64,000 nt of DNA, taken from assembly GCF_001027285.1 (NCBI RefSeq), contig NZ_CP011509.1, positions 9,882,501 through 9,946,500 on the forward strand. The letters are read 5' to 3'. Made by a program: the position numbers and the translations under genes. Positions 28,601-36,357 of this stretch are shown piece after piece (the stretch's first letter is position 1; every line of letters begins with the position of its first letter). The stretch is from Archangium gephyra. GTDB taxonomy: Bacteria > Myxococcota > Myxococcia > Myxococcales > Myxococcaceae. Under the pieces are notes generated by a model. The model had not been told where the DNA came from, ran no database searches, and saw nothing but the letters and a program-made list of their open reading frames with translations.

Positions 28601-31018
28601 TCACGGTGGAGGAGCCTCGGCACTGAGAGAACCGAGCGCCTCGAGGACGACGGCCGCCGCTTGACCGGCTCCGAGGTCGACGAAGGCTCGATGAGCGCGA
28701 GTGAGAGCCTCGCGAGCCTGCCGTGCATCGCCGCGTCTGGCCAGACTGAGACCCTGTCGCAAGTCCGTCCTGGCGACGCTGTATCGCGCAGCGATGAGCT
28801 CAAAGGAACCGCGAGCTTGCTGGTACCACTGATCGGCCTCGTCGTAATGGCCTGCGACGTCGGCGAGATCTCCGAGTCCTGACAGCGTATTCGCCTCGCC
28901 CAGCCGGTCGCCGACGGCCCGGAACAGCGGCAGCGCCTGCTCGTACTTCTCTCTGGCCTCCTTCCACTCCGACACGCGCAGCGCCAGGTCTCCCAGGCTC
29001 ATCAGCGTGTTCGCCTCGCCCAGCCGGTCGTCGATGGCCCGGAACAGCGGCAGCGCCTCCTCGTACTTCTCTCTGGCCTCCTTCCACTCGTCCACGCGCA
29101 GCGCCAGGTCTCCCAGGCGCATCAGCGTGTTCGCCTCGCCCAACCGGTCGCCGATGGTCCGGTACAGCGGCAGCGCCTCCTCGTACCGATCTCTGGCCTC
29201 CTTCAACTCCGACACACGCAGCGCCAGGTTTCCCAGGCTCTTCAGCGTGTTCGCCTCGCCCAGCCGGTCGCCGATGGCCCGGAACAGCAGCAGCGCCTCC
29301 TCGTACCTCCCTCTGGCCTCCTTCCACTCGTCCACGCGCAGCGCCAGGTCTCCGAGTCCTGACAGCGTGTTCGCCTCCCCCAGCTGGTCGCCGATGGCCC
29401 GAAACAGCGGCAGCGCCTCCTCGTACCTCTCTCTGGCCTCCGTCAACTCGTCCACGCGCAGCGCCAGGATTCCCAGGCTCCTCAGCGTGTTCGCCTCCCC
29501 CAGCCGGTCGCCGATGGCCCGGAACAGCGGGAGCGCCTCCTCGTACCTCCCCCTCGCCTCCTTCAACTCGTCCACGCGCAGCGCCAGGTTTCCCAGGCTC
29601 TTCAGCGTGTTCGCCTCCCCCAGCCGGGCGCCGATGGCCCGGTACAGCGGCAGCGCCTCCTCGTACCTCCCTCTGGCCTCCTTCAACTCGTCCACACGCA
29701 GCGCCAGGTCTCCCAGGCTCATCAGCGTGTTCGCCTCCCCCAGCCGGGCGCCGATGGCCCGGTACAGCGGCAGCGCCTCCTCGTACCTCTTTCTGGCCTC
29801 CTTCAACTCCGACACGCGCAGCGCCAGGTCTCCCAGGCTCTTCAGCGTGTTCGCCTCTGCCCCTCGGCGCGCTGCTGCCCGGGAGCGACGAAGCGCCTCT
29901 TCCGCGAGTACCTGTGCCCGCGGAAGGTGAGAGGCCAGAAGGTGGGCATCCACCTGGATCATGCGACAGCCCCACCATGTGTCACTGCCTCCCGTCGCCA
30001 GGGACTCACAGCGAGAGAGGTAATCCGCCGCCTTGTCGGTTCGTCCCGCCAGATACTCGGTAAGCCCCATGACCTGGAGAAGGTCCGCCGCGCTCCTCGA
30101 ATCCGTCCGCAGCTTCTCCGAAGCGCTCCGGAACAAGCGCAGTGCACGCGAATAGTCGTCCCGCTTGTAGAAGTGCAGCCCACCGACGAAGAGCGTCAGC
30201 CCCAACGCATCTCCCGCGACCACCTGGGGCAGTTCCAGACTTCCCAGCTCCAGCACCGAGGCGGAAAGGGATTCCGCACCGCCACTCCCCATCGCTGGCC
30301 ATCCCCTCGCGGTGAGTGATGCGCGCGCGCAGAAGGAACCGGTCTCCACCTTCGGCAGCTCCACATGCGCCTCTATCGGCCCTGTATGGATCTGAGCGTT
30401 GTCCCGCGCCTCGATGGTCGTGATGATGTTCACCAGCGGCGCGCCCTGCGCCTTGCCCAACGGACACACCGCCTCCCCCCACAGGAGCAGATCGGCCCCC
30501 ATCGCCTCCCCGATGGCGAGCCCCGCCGTCGCGTCCCTGACGACGCACCTCAGCCGATACACCTCCAGACTCTTCGCCGCCCGCGCCTGCTCGCCCTCAT
30601 CCTCCCCCTCCAGGGCCACGCGGACCATGTAGTCCCGCAGCAGCCGGTCCACCGCATCGGCCGCCGTGCGTCCGAGTTGAATGTCCTCTGGCCGCTCGGA
30701 TCTGGGGCGGAAGTCGGCCACCACGAAGCGGGTCGCGCCCTCGCGGTGGAACGCCTCGCGCGGAACCGCCTCTTCTTCGCAGTAGACGAGCTCGTCCGCG
30801 CTCCGCACGCGCACAGGCGCAACACTCGTCCGCGCCGCGGCCTCTCCCCCCACCTCCACCACGGACGGACCGCTCCGGGCGGGCCCCGCGCATGCGGCGA
30901 GCAGGACGGCGACAACGCTAAGGACCGACGTGCGCCTTGATGGGGCCTGTCTTGATGACGCCCTTGTCGCTCGCCTTGATGACCTGCCGGATGGTGCCGG
31001 AGCCGCTCTTGCCGTCAT
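28601..31018 (-). CDS. Lipoprotein with near-identical TPR array
   Basis: About 805 aa. A lipobox is visible (LSVVAVLLAAC), preceded by an unusually long Arg-rich leader if ATG 31018 is used; that start lies about 100 bp inside the preceding gene, and no other ATG, GTG or TTG exists in frame. Residues about 50-280 form an unrecognised domain (VVADFRPRSERPEDIQLG; GADLLLWGEAVCPLG). The C-terminal half holds eight 40-residue TPR units of the form GEANTL-SLG-LALRV-E-KEAR-RYEEALPL, plus a degenerate ninth. Such arrays bind peptides or protein partners. Envelope location is inferred from the lipobox. Confidence 0.78.
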   Translation of the reverse strand: MTARAAPAPSGRSSRRATRASSRQAPSRRTSVLSVVAVLLAACAGPARSGPSVVEVGGEAAARTSVAPVRVRSADELVYCEEEAVPREAFHREGATRFVVADFRPRSERPEDIQLGRTAADAVDRLLRDYMVRVALEGEDEGEQARAAKSLEVYRLRCVVRDATAGLAIGEAMGADLLLWGEAVCPLGKAQGAPLVNIITTIEARDNAQIHTGPIEAHVELPKVETGSFCARASLTARGWPAMGSGGAESLSASVLELGSLELPQVVAGDALGLTLFVGGLHFYKRDDYSRALRLFRSASEKLRTDSRSAADLLQVMGLTEYLAGRTDKAADYLSRCESLATGGSDTWWGCRMIQVDAHLLASHLPRAQVLAEEALRRSRAAARRGAEANTLKSLGDLALRVSELKEARKRYEEALPLYRAIGARLGEANTLMSLGDLALRVDELKEARGRYEEALPLYRAIGARLGEANTLKSLGNLALRVDELKEARGRYEEALPLFRAIGDRLGEANTLRSLGILALRVDELTEARERYEEALPLFRAIGDQLGEANTLSGLGDLALRVDEWKEARGRYEEALLLFRAIGDRLGEANTLKSLGNLALRVSELKEARDRYEEALPLYRTIGDRLGEANTLMRLGDLALRVDEWKEAREKYEEALPLFRAIDDRLGEANTLMSLGDLALRVSEWKEAREKYEQALPLFRAVGDRLGEANTLSGLGDLADVAGHYDEADQWYQQARGSFELIAARYSVARTDLRQGLSLARRGDARQAREALTRAHRAFVDLGAGQAAAVVLEALGSLSAEAPPP
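28880..29870. repeat. 120-bp tandem repeats of the TPR array
   Basis: Eight units of 120 bp, each differing by only a few bases, encode successive 40-residue TPRs of the lipoprotein. The ninth unit at the low-coordinate end is degenerate. DNA identity this high points to recent expansion or gene conversion. Confidence 0.9.
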
Positions 31019-31661
31019 GTACCGCCTCCACACCTTCCGTCGTCACACTGCCGCTGCCGTCGGCTTCCACGCGCTGCTCGATGGCTGGACTGGGAGCCGT
31101 TGCTGGAGCACCCGCGGCGCCCGGACTGCTTCCCGCCTGTCTGGCGGCAGGTGCCGGTGCAGGGGTGCTCGAACGGCTTGCCGCGGCGCGGCTGCTCTTG
31201 GGGGGATTGCCACTCGGCTTGCCGTCCCCCTGGCCGAGCGTCTTCGCGTAACACCCGAGCCAGATATCCAGCTTGCGCGGAGCAACATCCTTCGCGGCCA
31301 TCACGAGCGTCGCGAGCGTCTGCCGGTACTCCGGATACTGGTCTTCCACCTTCGACAGACACCCGGACAGCGCCGCATCCCCGCTCACCTTCTTCAGCGC
31401 GTCGACGTTCAACGTGCCGTCCAGCTTGAAGCAGCTCATGACCCGCGACCGCAGGTTGTCCGAGCCCAGCTTCGTCTGCGCCAGCACGTTGAAGACAGCT
31501 TCCTCGCGAGGCTCGCACCCGCACGCCTGGCGGACGCTCGCCAACGTACCCGGGCAGGCATCGGAACTCTGGTCCTTCGCCCCGAGCGCCTGGGCGAAGG
31601 CAGGCTGCACCCCACCGAAGAAGAAGAGCAACCCGCAGAGGACTCGGTGCGCGCGTGTCAT
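30918..31661 (-). CDS. Exported Cys-containing protein of unknown function
   Basis: A 247-aa protein starting MTRAHRVLCGLLFFFGG (ATG 31661; 31688 is an alternative) with a cleavable signal peptide ending near AFA-QA. The mature N-terminal 120 residues contain eight cysteines (ACPGTLASVRQACGCEP; VMSCFKLDG; LSGCLSKVED; WLGCYAKTLG), which suggest disulfides in the envelope. A Pro/Ala/Ser linker follows, then a short tail ending IKTGPIKAHVGP. The motif TGPI-x-AHV recurs in the downstream TPR lipoprotein. The 3' end overlaps that gene by about 100 bp. No family recognised. Confidence 0.7.
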   Translation of the reverse strand: MTRAHRVLCGLLFFFGGVQPAFAQALGAKDQSSDACPGTLASVRQACGCEPREEAVFNVLAQTKLGSDNLRSRVMSCFKLDGTLNVDALKKVSGDAALSGCLSKVEDQYPEYRQTLATLVMAAKDVAPRKLDIWLGCYAKTLGQGDGKPSGNPPKSSRAAASRSSTPAPAPAARQAGSSPGAAGAPATAPSPAIEQRVEADGSGSVTTEGVEAVHDGKSGSGTIRQVIKASDKGVIKTGPIKAHVGP

Positions 31662-31772
31662 CGTTCCCGTTCTCCAGACTTGATTCACGTCCGCAGCATA
31701 GCGGACGAGAACAGTGCGGAGCCACGGCAGGCGGGCGAGGACAACGTCACCCGCCGCGCGCTGGGGAGCGGA

Positions 31773-32801
31773 CTACGGGGTGAGCGGCGCGGGCACCCGG
31801 TGTGCCCCCCAGGCCATCACCTCGGCCAGCTCCTCGCCGGGAGCAATCTCGGTCCCCTCCAGGATGGCGCAGCGCTCGAGCCGGGCTCCCGCGCCCACGC
31901 GGGCCTGCGCGCCCACGGACACCGAGGCCCCCACGCGCACCCCCTCCGCCAGCGAGCACCCCGCGTCCAGGTGCGCCGGACCCGTCACCTGGGCCCCACC
32001 CACGCGAGCGGACGGATGCGCCCAGTAATTCCCCTGCGCACGCGGCGCCGAGACGAAGGGTGAGTCCGTGCCCAGCCCCTCCAGCGGCACCTGCCCGGAG
32101 AGCACATCGCGCACGGTGGACAGGTAGCGCGAGGGCGTGCCCAGGTCGGACCAGTACGAGCGCACCACCTCGCCGCGCACGGTGAGGCCCGCCTCCATCA
32201 TCCGCACGTACACGTCGCGGTTGATGTCCTCGGGGCCCTCGGGCGTCATGAAGTCGAAGACGCGCGAGGACATGACGTGCACGCCCGTGAAGTGCCAGGG
32301 CGTGAGTCCCTCGCCCCCGGGCCCGAACCTCGCGATGCGGCGCACGCGCTGCTGCGCGTCCATCTCCACCGCGGCGTACTTCTCGTTCTCCGGCATGGGC
32401 AGCAGCACCATGGTGGCCGCCGCGCCCGAGGCCCGGTGCGCCGCCACCACGGGCCGCAGGTCCACCGGGAACAGGATGTCCCCGTTGAACACGATGAAGT
32501 CATCCCCCGCGAGGAAGTCCCGCAGGCCCCGGATGCCGCCGCCGGTGCCCTGGATGACGGGCTCGTGCACCACGTGCAGCGGCAGGCCCACGCGAGCGCA
32601 CTCGGCGCGGGCGGTGGCCGCCATGACGTCCGGCAGGTGGTGGGTGTTGATGCCCACTCCCTGCACTCCGGCGGCCCGCAGCACCGCCAGGTGGTAGCGG
32701 AAGAGGGGCTGCCCGAGGAACGGCATCGCCGGCTTGGGCCAACGCTCGGTGAACGGACGCAGGCGCGTACCCAGCCCCGCGCAGAGGACCATTGCCTTCA
32801 T
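31773..32801 (-). CDS. Nucleotidyltransferase, MurU/sugar-1-phosphate type with beta-helix
   Basis: A 342-aa sugar-nucleotide pyrophosphorylase. The signature LCAGLGTRLRPFTERWPKPAMPF begins the Rossmann-like domain, with FNGDILFPVD for the metal/sugar site. Unlike MurU (about 220 aa) it continues into a C-terminal left-handed beta-helix of hexapeptides (ARVGGAQVTGPAHLDAGCS; VRVGASVSVGAQARVGAGAR), a layout seen in GDP-mannose and GlmU-like enzymes. It begins 22 bp after an AmgK-like sugar kinase, matching the amgK-murU pair of pseudomonads that salvages MurNAc to UDP-MurNAc. GDP- or UDP-transfer cannot be settled from sequence. Confidence 0.88.
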   Translation of the reverse strand: MKAMVLCAGLGTRLRPFTERWPKPAMPFLGQPLFRYHLAVLRAAGVQGVGINTHHLPDVMAATARAECARVGLPLHVVHEPVIQGTGGGIRGLRDFLAGDDFIVFNGDILFPVDLRPVVAAHRASGAAATMVLLPMPENEKYAAVEMDAQQRVRRIARFGPGGEGLTPWHFTGVHVMSSRVFDFMTPEGPEDINRDVYVRMMEAGLTVRGEVVRSYWSDLGTPSRYLSTVRDVLSGQVPLEGLGTDSPFVSAPRAQGNYWAHPSARVGGAQVTGPAHLDAGCSLAEGVRVGASVSVGAQARVGAGARLERCAILEGTEIAPGEELAEVMAWGAHRVPAPLTP

Positions 32802-32822
32802 GTGCCGCCCCTCCCCTTCCTG

Positions 32823-33860
32823 TCAGCCCACCTCGGGCACGTACTTGGCGATCAGCTTCTGCAGCCCACTCATCTCCGGCCGCAGCTTGAAGGCATCGCG
32901 CACGTAGCGCAGCGACGCGGGGATGGACACCAGGAAGCCCGGGTTGCCCTTCACGCGGTTGATGAACTCGAAGCGGCCCGCGTCCTTCAGCTTGCGCTGG
33001 ATGGTGAGCAGATCGAAGAAGGCCTTGAAGGACTTGGGCTCGATGCGCTCGCCCGTCACCTCGGCGAACGTGGCGATGTAGCGGTCCAGCATCGTGTCCA
33101 CGAAGCCCCGGTCCAGCTCCACGTAGCTGTCGCGCAGCAGCGCCACCAGATCGTACTGGCGCGGGCCCTGGAGCGCGTCCTGGAAGTCGATGACCACCAG
33201 CTCGCCGTCCTTCATCATGATGTTGCGGCTCTGGTAGTCGCGGTGCGTGAAGCCCCGGGGCGCGGCGGCCAGCTGCTTCGCGATGTCGCGGAAGGTCCGG
33301 TCCAGCTCGGCGCGCTCGGCGTCGGTGGGCTTCTTGCCGCTCCACACCTCGAGGCCCCACTCGCGGAAGTGGTGGAGCTCCCAGTCGTACAGGTCCTCGT
33401 CGAAGGCGCGGGTGAAGGCGAGGCAGTCCGGGTCGGGCAGCCGCTCGGCCTGGGCGCGCATGCGGGCCAGCAGATCCACCGCGCGGGTGTAGAGGGCCTG
33501 GTTGTTCTTGCCGCCCTCGAGCGCCGCCTCGAAGGTGACGTCGCTCAGGTCCTCCAGCACCATCATCCCCGCCGGCTCGTCGAAGCGCAGGATGCGCGGC
33601 ACGCGGATGCCCAGCTTCTCCAGGTAGCGGTGGACGTTGACGAAGGGCAGCTCCTTGGGTGGCTCGCCCTTGGAGGCCTCCTCGCTCTTCTTCGAGGCAT
33701 CCAGGGGCATCACCATGACCACCCAGCTCTCGGGGGCCGTCCCGACGCGGTAGTACGAGCGGTTGCTCGCATCACCCTTGAGCTTCTTGATGGGGGCCTG
33801 GGGCACCGGGCGGCCGATGGCCTTCCCTACCTGGTCGCGAAGCGCGGCCTCGATTTCCAT
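32823..33860 (-). CDS. amgK: AmgK-like sugar kinase (APH family)
   Basis: An aminoglycoside-phosphotransferase-fold kinase of 345 aa. The catalytic loop is HRDYQSRNIM and the metal motif VIDFQDALQGPRQYDLVALL. The N-terminus shows KLKGDASNRSYYRV. This DASxRxYxR and HRDYxxxN pattern is that of AmgK, the anomeric kinase that makes MurNAc-1-phosphate or GlcNAc-1-phosphate, and the next gene is the matching nucleotidyltransferase. ATG 33860 is the chosen start; the frame is open to 34031. Divergent from cystathionine beta-synthase across a 302-bp gap. Confidence 0.82.
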   Translation of the reverse strand: MEIEAALRDQVGKAIGRPVPQAPIKKLKGDASNRSYYRVGTAPESWVVMVMPLDASKKSEEASKGEPPKELPFVNVHRYLEKLGIRVPRILRFDEPAGMMVLEDLSDVTFEAALEGGKNNQALYTRAVDLLARMRAQAERLPDPDCLAFTRAFDEDLYDWELHHFREWGLEVWSGKKPTDAERAELDRTFRDIAKQLAAAPRGFTHRDYQSRNIMMKDGELVVIDFQDALQGPRQYDLVALLRDSYVELDRGFVDTMLDRYIATFAEVTGERIEPKSFKAFFDLLTIQRKLKDAGRFEFINRVKGNPGFLVSIPASLRYVRDAFKLRPEMSGLQKLIAKYVPEVG

Positions 33861-34162
33861 AAGTAGACGATTCTCCTGGAGGTTCGTGAAAGGAGGCGCG
33901 GGAGTATGGGAGTGCGGAGCACTGGGGTCAAAGCTCCTGTGCGGGGACATTTCACGAGCGGTCGTATGCCCGACAGGAGGAACCCGGGGCCCGAGTGGCC
34001 GCCTGCTGTCCGATTCCCGGCTTCGCCGCACCGTGTCGGAAAGCGGGAGGGGCGCGGAGGTGTTCCCCTGAGAGGGGGAGCGGGCAGCCGGCCGAGGTCG
34101 ACCGGCACCACCGGGGCAGTTATAAGGGCGCCGGTTTCTTCTTCCCCCAGAGAGAGCTTCAG
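33861..34162. other. Divergent intergenic region amgK / cbs
   Basis: This 302-bp gap separates two divergent genes. It contains a candidate promoter for the beta-synthase gene at 34098-34126 and otherwise nothing recognised. Weak open frames from both sides run through it but lack start signals. Confidence 0.6.
34098..34126 (+). promoter_or_regulatory. Candidate sigma-70 promoter of cbs
   Basis: TCGACC (34098-34103) and TATAAG (34121-34126) with 17-bp spacing, 36 bp before the ATG. Four of six -35 bases match consensus. Confidence 0.42.
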
Positions 34163-35527
34163 ATGGAAATCCACGACAACATTCTTTCCGCGATCGGCCA
34201 CACGCCCCTGGTGAAGCTCAACCGGCTGGTGGGACCCAATGACGCGACCGTGCTCGTCAAGTGCGAGTTCATGAACCCCGGCGCGTCCATCAAGGACCGC
34301 ATGGCCCTCTACATCATCGAGAAGGCCGAGAAGGAGGGGAAGCTCAAGCCCGGCGGCACCATCGTAGAGAACACGAGCGGCAACACGGGCATGGGCGTGG
34401 CGCTGGCGGCGGCGGTGAAGGGCTACAAGTGCATCTTCACGATGCCGGACAAGATGTCGTTGGAGAAGATCAACCGCCTGAAGGCGATGGGCGCGCAGGT
34501 GGTGGTGACGCCAACGAACGTGCCGGCCGAGGATCCGCGCAGCTACTACGAGACGGCGAAGCGGCTGCACCGCGAGACGCCGGGCGCGTTCATGCTCAAC
34601 CAGTACCACAACCCGGACAACATCGAGGCCCACTACAAGGTCACGGGTCCGGAGATCTACGAGCAGACGGACGGGAAGATCGACTACTTCGTGTCGGGCC
34701 TGGGCACGGGCGGCACGATGAGTGGTGCGGGCAAGTTCCTGAAGGAGAAGATTCCGGGCCTGAAGAACGTGGGCGTGGACCCGGAGGGCTCGGTGTACGA
34801 GGGCTACTTCAAGACGGGGAAGATGACCGAGCCGCACGTCTACAAGGTCGAGGGCATCGGCGAGGACATGCTCTGCGGAGCCATGGACTTCAAGGTGGTG
34901 GACGACATCCGGCAGGTGGATGACCGTCAGAGCTTCGTGGCGGCGCGGCGGCTGGCGCGCGAGGAGGGCATCTTCGCGGGAGGCTCGGCGGGCGCGGCGG
35001 TGCACGTGGCGGTGCAACTGGCCAAGGAAGTGGGCAAGGGCAAGACGATCGTCGTGGTCCTGCCGGACACGGGCATGAGCTACGTCAGCAAGTTCCACTC
35101 GGACGAGTGGATGCGCGACAACGGCTTCGCGGAGGAGAAGGGCGCGGGCACGGTGCGAGATCTGCTGAGCGGCAAGCGGGCGGTGATCACCGCGCGCAAG
35201 GGCCAGCGGGTGGACCAGGTAGTGGAGGCGATGCGCCAGCACGGCATCAGCCAGATGCCGGTGATGAGCGAGGACGGCCGGGCGGTGGGTATGATCCACG
35301 AGTACGACCTGCTCAACGCGCTGGTGGCGAGCAAGGCGAAGTTCGCGGACACGATCGACAGCATCGTGGCGCCGCTGCAGGGCGTGGTGTCGCCGGAGAC
35401 GAGCCTCAACCGGCTGCGCGAGGTCTTCAACCAGGACAAGGTGGCGGTGGTGAAGGACGGCGAGAAGATCCTCGCCATCGTCACGAAGATCGACCTGATC
35501 GAGTACATGCACCGCACGGCGGCGTAG
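34163..35527 (+). CDS. cbs: Cystathionine beta-synthase
   Basis: A PLP enzyme that condenses serine and homocysteine to cystathionine. The 454-aa protein has the PLP Lys in NPGASIKDRMALYI, the substrate/PLP loop ENTSGNTGMGVALAAA and GLGTGGTMSGAGKFLKE. Two C-terminal CBS domains (about 340-454; VDQVVEAMRQHGISQMPV, LNRLREVFNQDKVAVV) are usually sites of allosteric control. ATG 34163 is fixed by the MEIHDNILSAIGHTPLV start of the family. A cystathionine gamma-lyase is not in view. Confidence 0.95.
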   Translation: MEIHDNILSAIGHTPLVKLNRLVGPNDATVLVKCEFMNPGASIKDRMALYIIEKAEKEGKLKPGGTIVENTSGNTGMGVALAAAVKGYKCIFTMPDKMSLEKINRLKAMGAQVVVTPTNVPAEDPRSYYETAKRLHRETPGAFMLNQYHNPDNIEAHYKVTGPEIYEQTDGKIDYFVSGLGTGGTMSGAGKFLKEKIPGLKNVGVDPEGSVYEGYFKTGKMTEPHVYKVEGIGEDMLCGAMDFKVVDDIRQVDDRQSFVAARRLAREEGIFAGGSAGAAVHVAVQLAKEVGKGKTIVVVLPDTGMSYVSKFHSDEWMRDNGFAEEKGAGTVRDLLSGKRAVITARKGQRVDQVVEAMRQHGISQMPVMSEDGRAVGMIHEYDLLNALVASKAKFADTIDSIVAPLQGVVSPETSLNRLREVFNQDKVAVVKDGEKILAIVTKIDLIEYMHRTAA

Positions 35528-35575
35528 TCTCGCCACCCAGCCCGGTTCACCGCGCCCGGTTCACCGAGCGCAGTC

Positions 35576-35640
35576 CACACCGAGCCCCTTTCCCCTCGCC
35601 CTCCGGGAGAGGGACGGGGTGAGGGTAGCGAGGGCCTCGG
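35576..35640. repeat. Palindromic intergenic element after cbs
   Basis: A GC-rich imperfect palindrome of a type widely dispersed in high-GC genomes: the stem CCCC-TCG-CCCTC (35592-35603) folds on GAGGG-AC-GGGG (35609-35619), followed by TGAGGG. It begins about 50 bp after cbs and may end its transcript. Only one copy is seen in this window. Confidence 0.5.
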
Positions 35641-35760
35641 GTTCGCCAGAACCTGGGGCCTTCGTGCATCCAGGGGCCGCGGTGGACCCGAGCACCCATC
35701 CAGGCACAAGCCCCGTCATGACGCTTCCGCGAGACACGGGTCTGAGGCAAAAGGACACGC

Positions 35761-36354
35761 ATGTCGCTGTTGACCCTGCTGTTGCTCGCGCTGGGGCTGG
35801 CCATGGACGCCACGGCGGTGTCCATCGCGAGTGCCCTCGCGGCTCCGCGTGTCCGGGCGCGAGACGCCCTGCTGCTCGCCTTCCTGTTCGGCCTCTTCCA
35901 GGCCCTCATGCCCGTCATCGGCTGGGCGTTGGGCTCGCAGTTCGCGGACACCATCTCCGCCTGGGACCACTGGCTCGCCTTCGTGCTGCTCGGGGGCATC
36001 GGGGGGAAGATGATCCACGAGGCCATCACCCACCATCATCCAGGGGTGCCCGACGCGCCGAAGCCGGACGCACCGCCCTCGGGGCGCAACCCGTTCCAGC
36101 TGGGAACACTCACCCTCATGGCGCTGGCCACCAGCATCGACGCACTCGCCGCGGGAATCACCCTGCCCGTGCTCGAGGTCCGCCTGGTGATGGCGGCGGC
36201 CATCATCGGCGGAGTCACCTTCGCCCTGTGCCTGCTGGGCGTGAGCGTGGGACGCCGCTTCGGTGAGCCGCTCGAGGGCAAGCTCGACATCATTGGAGGG
36301 CTCGTCCTCATCGGCATCGGCACCAAGACGCTCATCGAGCACCTGTCCGCCTGA
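35761..36354 (+). CDS. mntP: Manganese efflux pump MntP
   Basis: A 197-aa inner-membrane protein with six predicted helices. MntP exports Mn2+ and protects against manganese toxicity. The two conserved Asp motifs are present: LGLAMDATAVSIASALA in helix 1 and ATSIDALAAGITLPV in helix 4. A His-rich loop (HEAITHHHPG) lies between the two halves. A yybP-ykoY riboswitch, common upstream of mntP, was not recognised in the 233 bp after cbs. Confidence 0.9.
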   Translation: MSLLTLLLLALGLAMDATAVSIASALAAPRVRARDALLLAFLFGLFQALMPVIGWALGSQFADTISAWDHWLAFVLLGGIGGKMIHEAITHHHPGVPDAPKPDAPPSGRNPFQLGTLTLMALATSIDALAAGITLPVLEVRLVMAAAIIGGVTFALCLLGVSVGRRFGEPLEGKLDIIGGLVLIGIGTKTLIEHLSA

Positions 36355-36357
36355 GCC

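Noticed and set aside
28880-29870. CRISPR or other non-coding array
   Set aside because: The 120-bp period is one TPR each and stays in frame.
35528-35760. yybP-ykoY manganese riboswitch before mntP
   Set aside because: No conserved loop motifs were recognised in the leader; only the palindromic element is visible.
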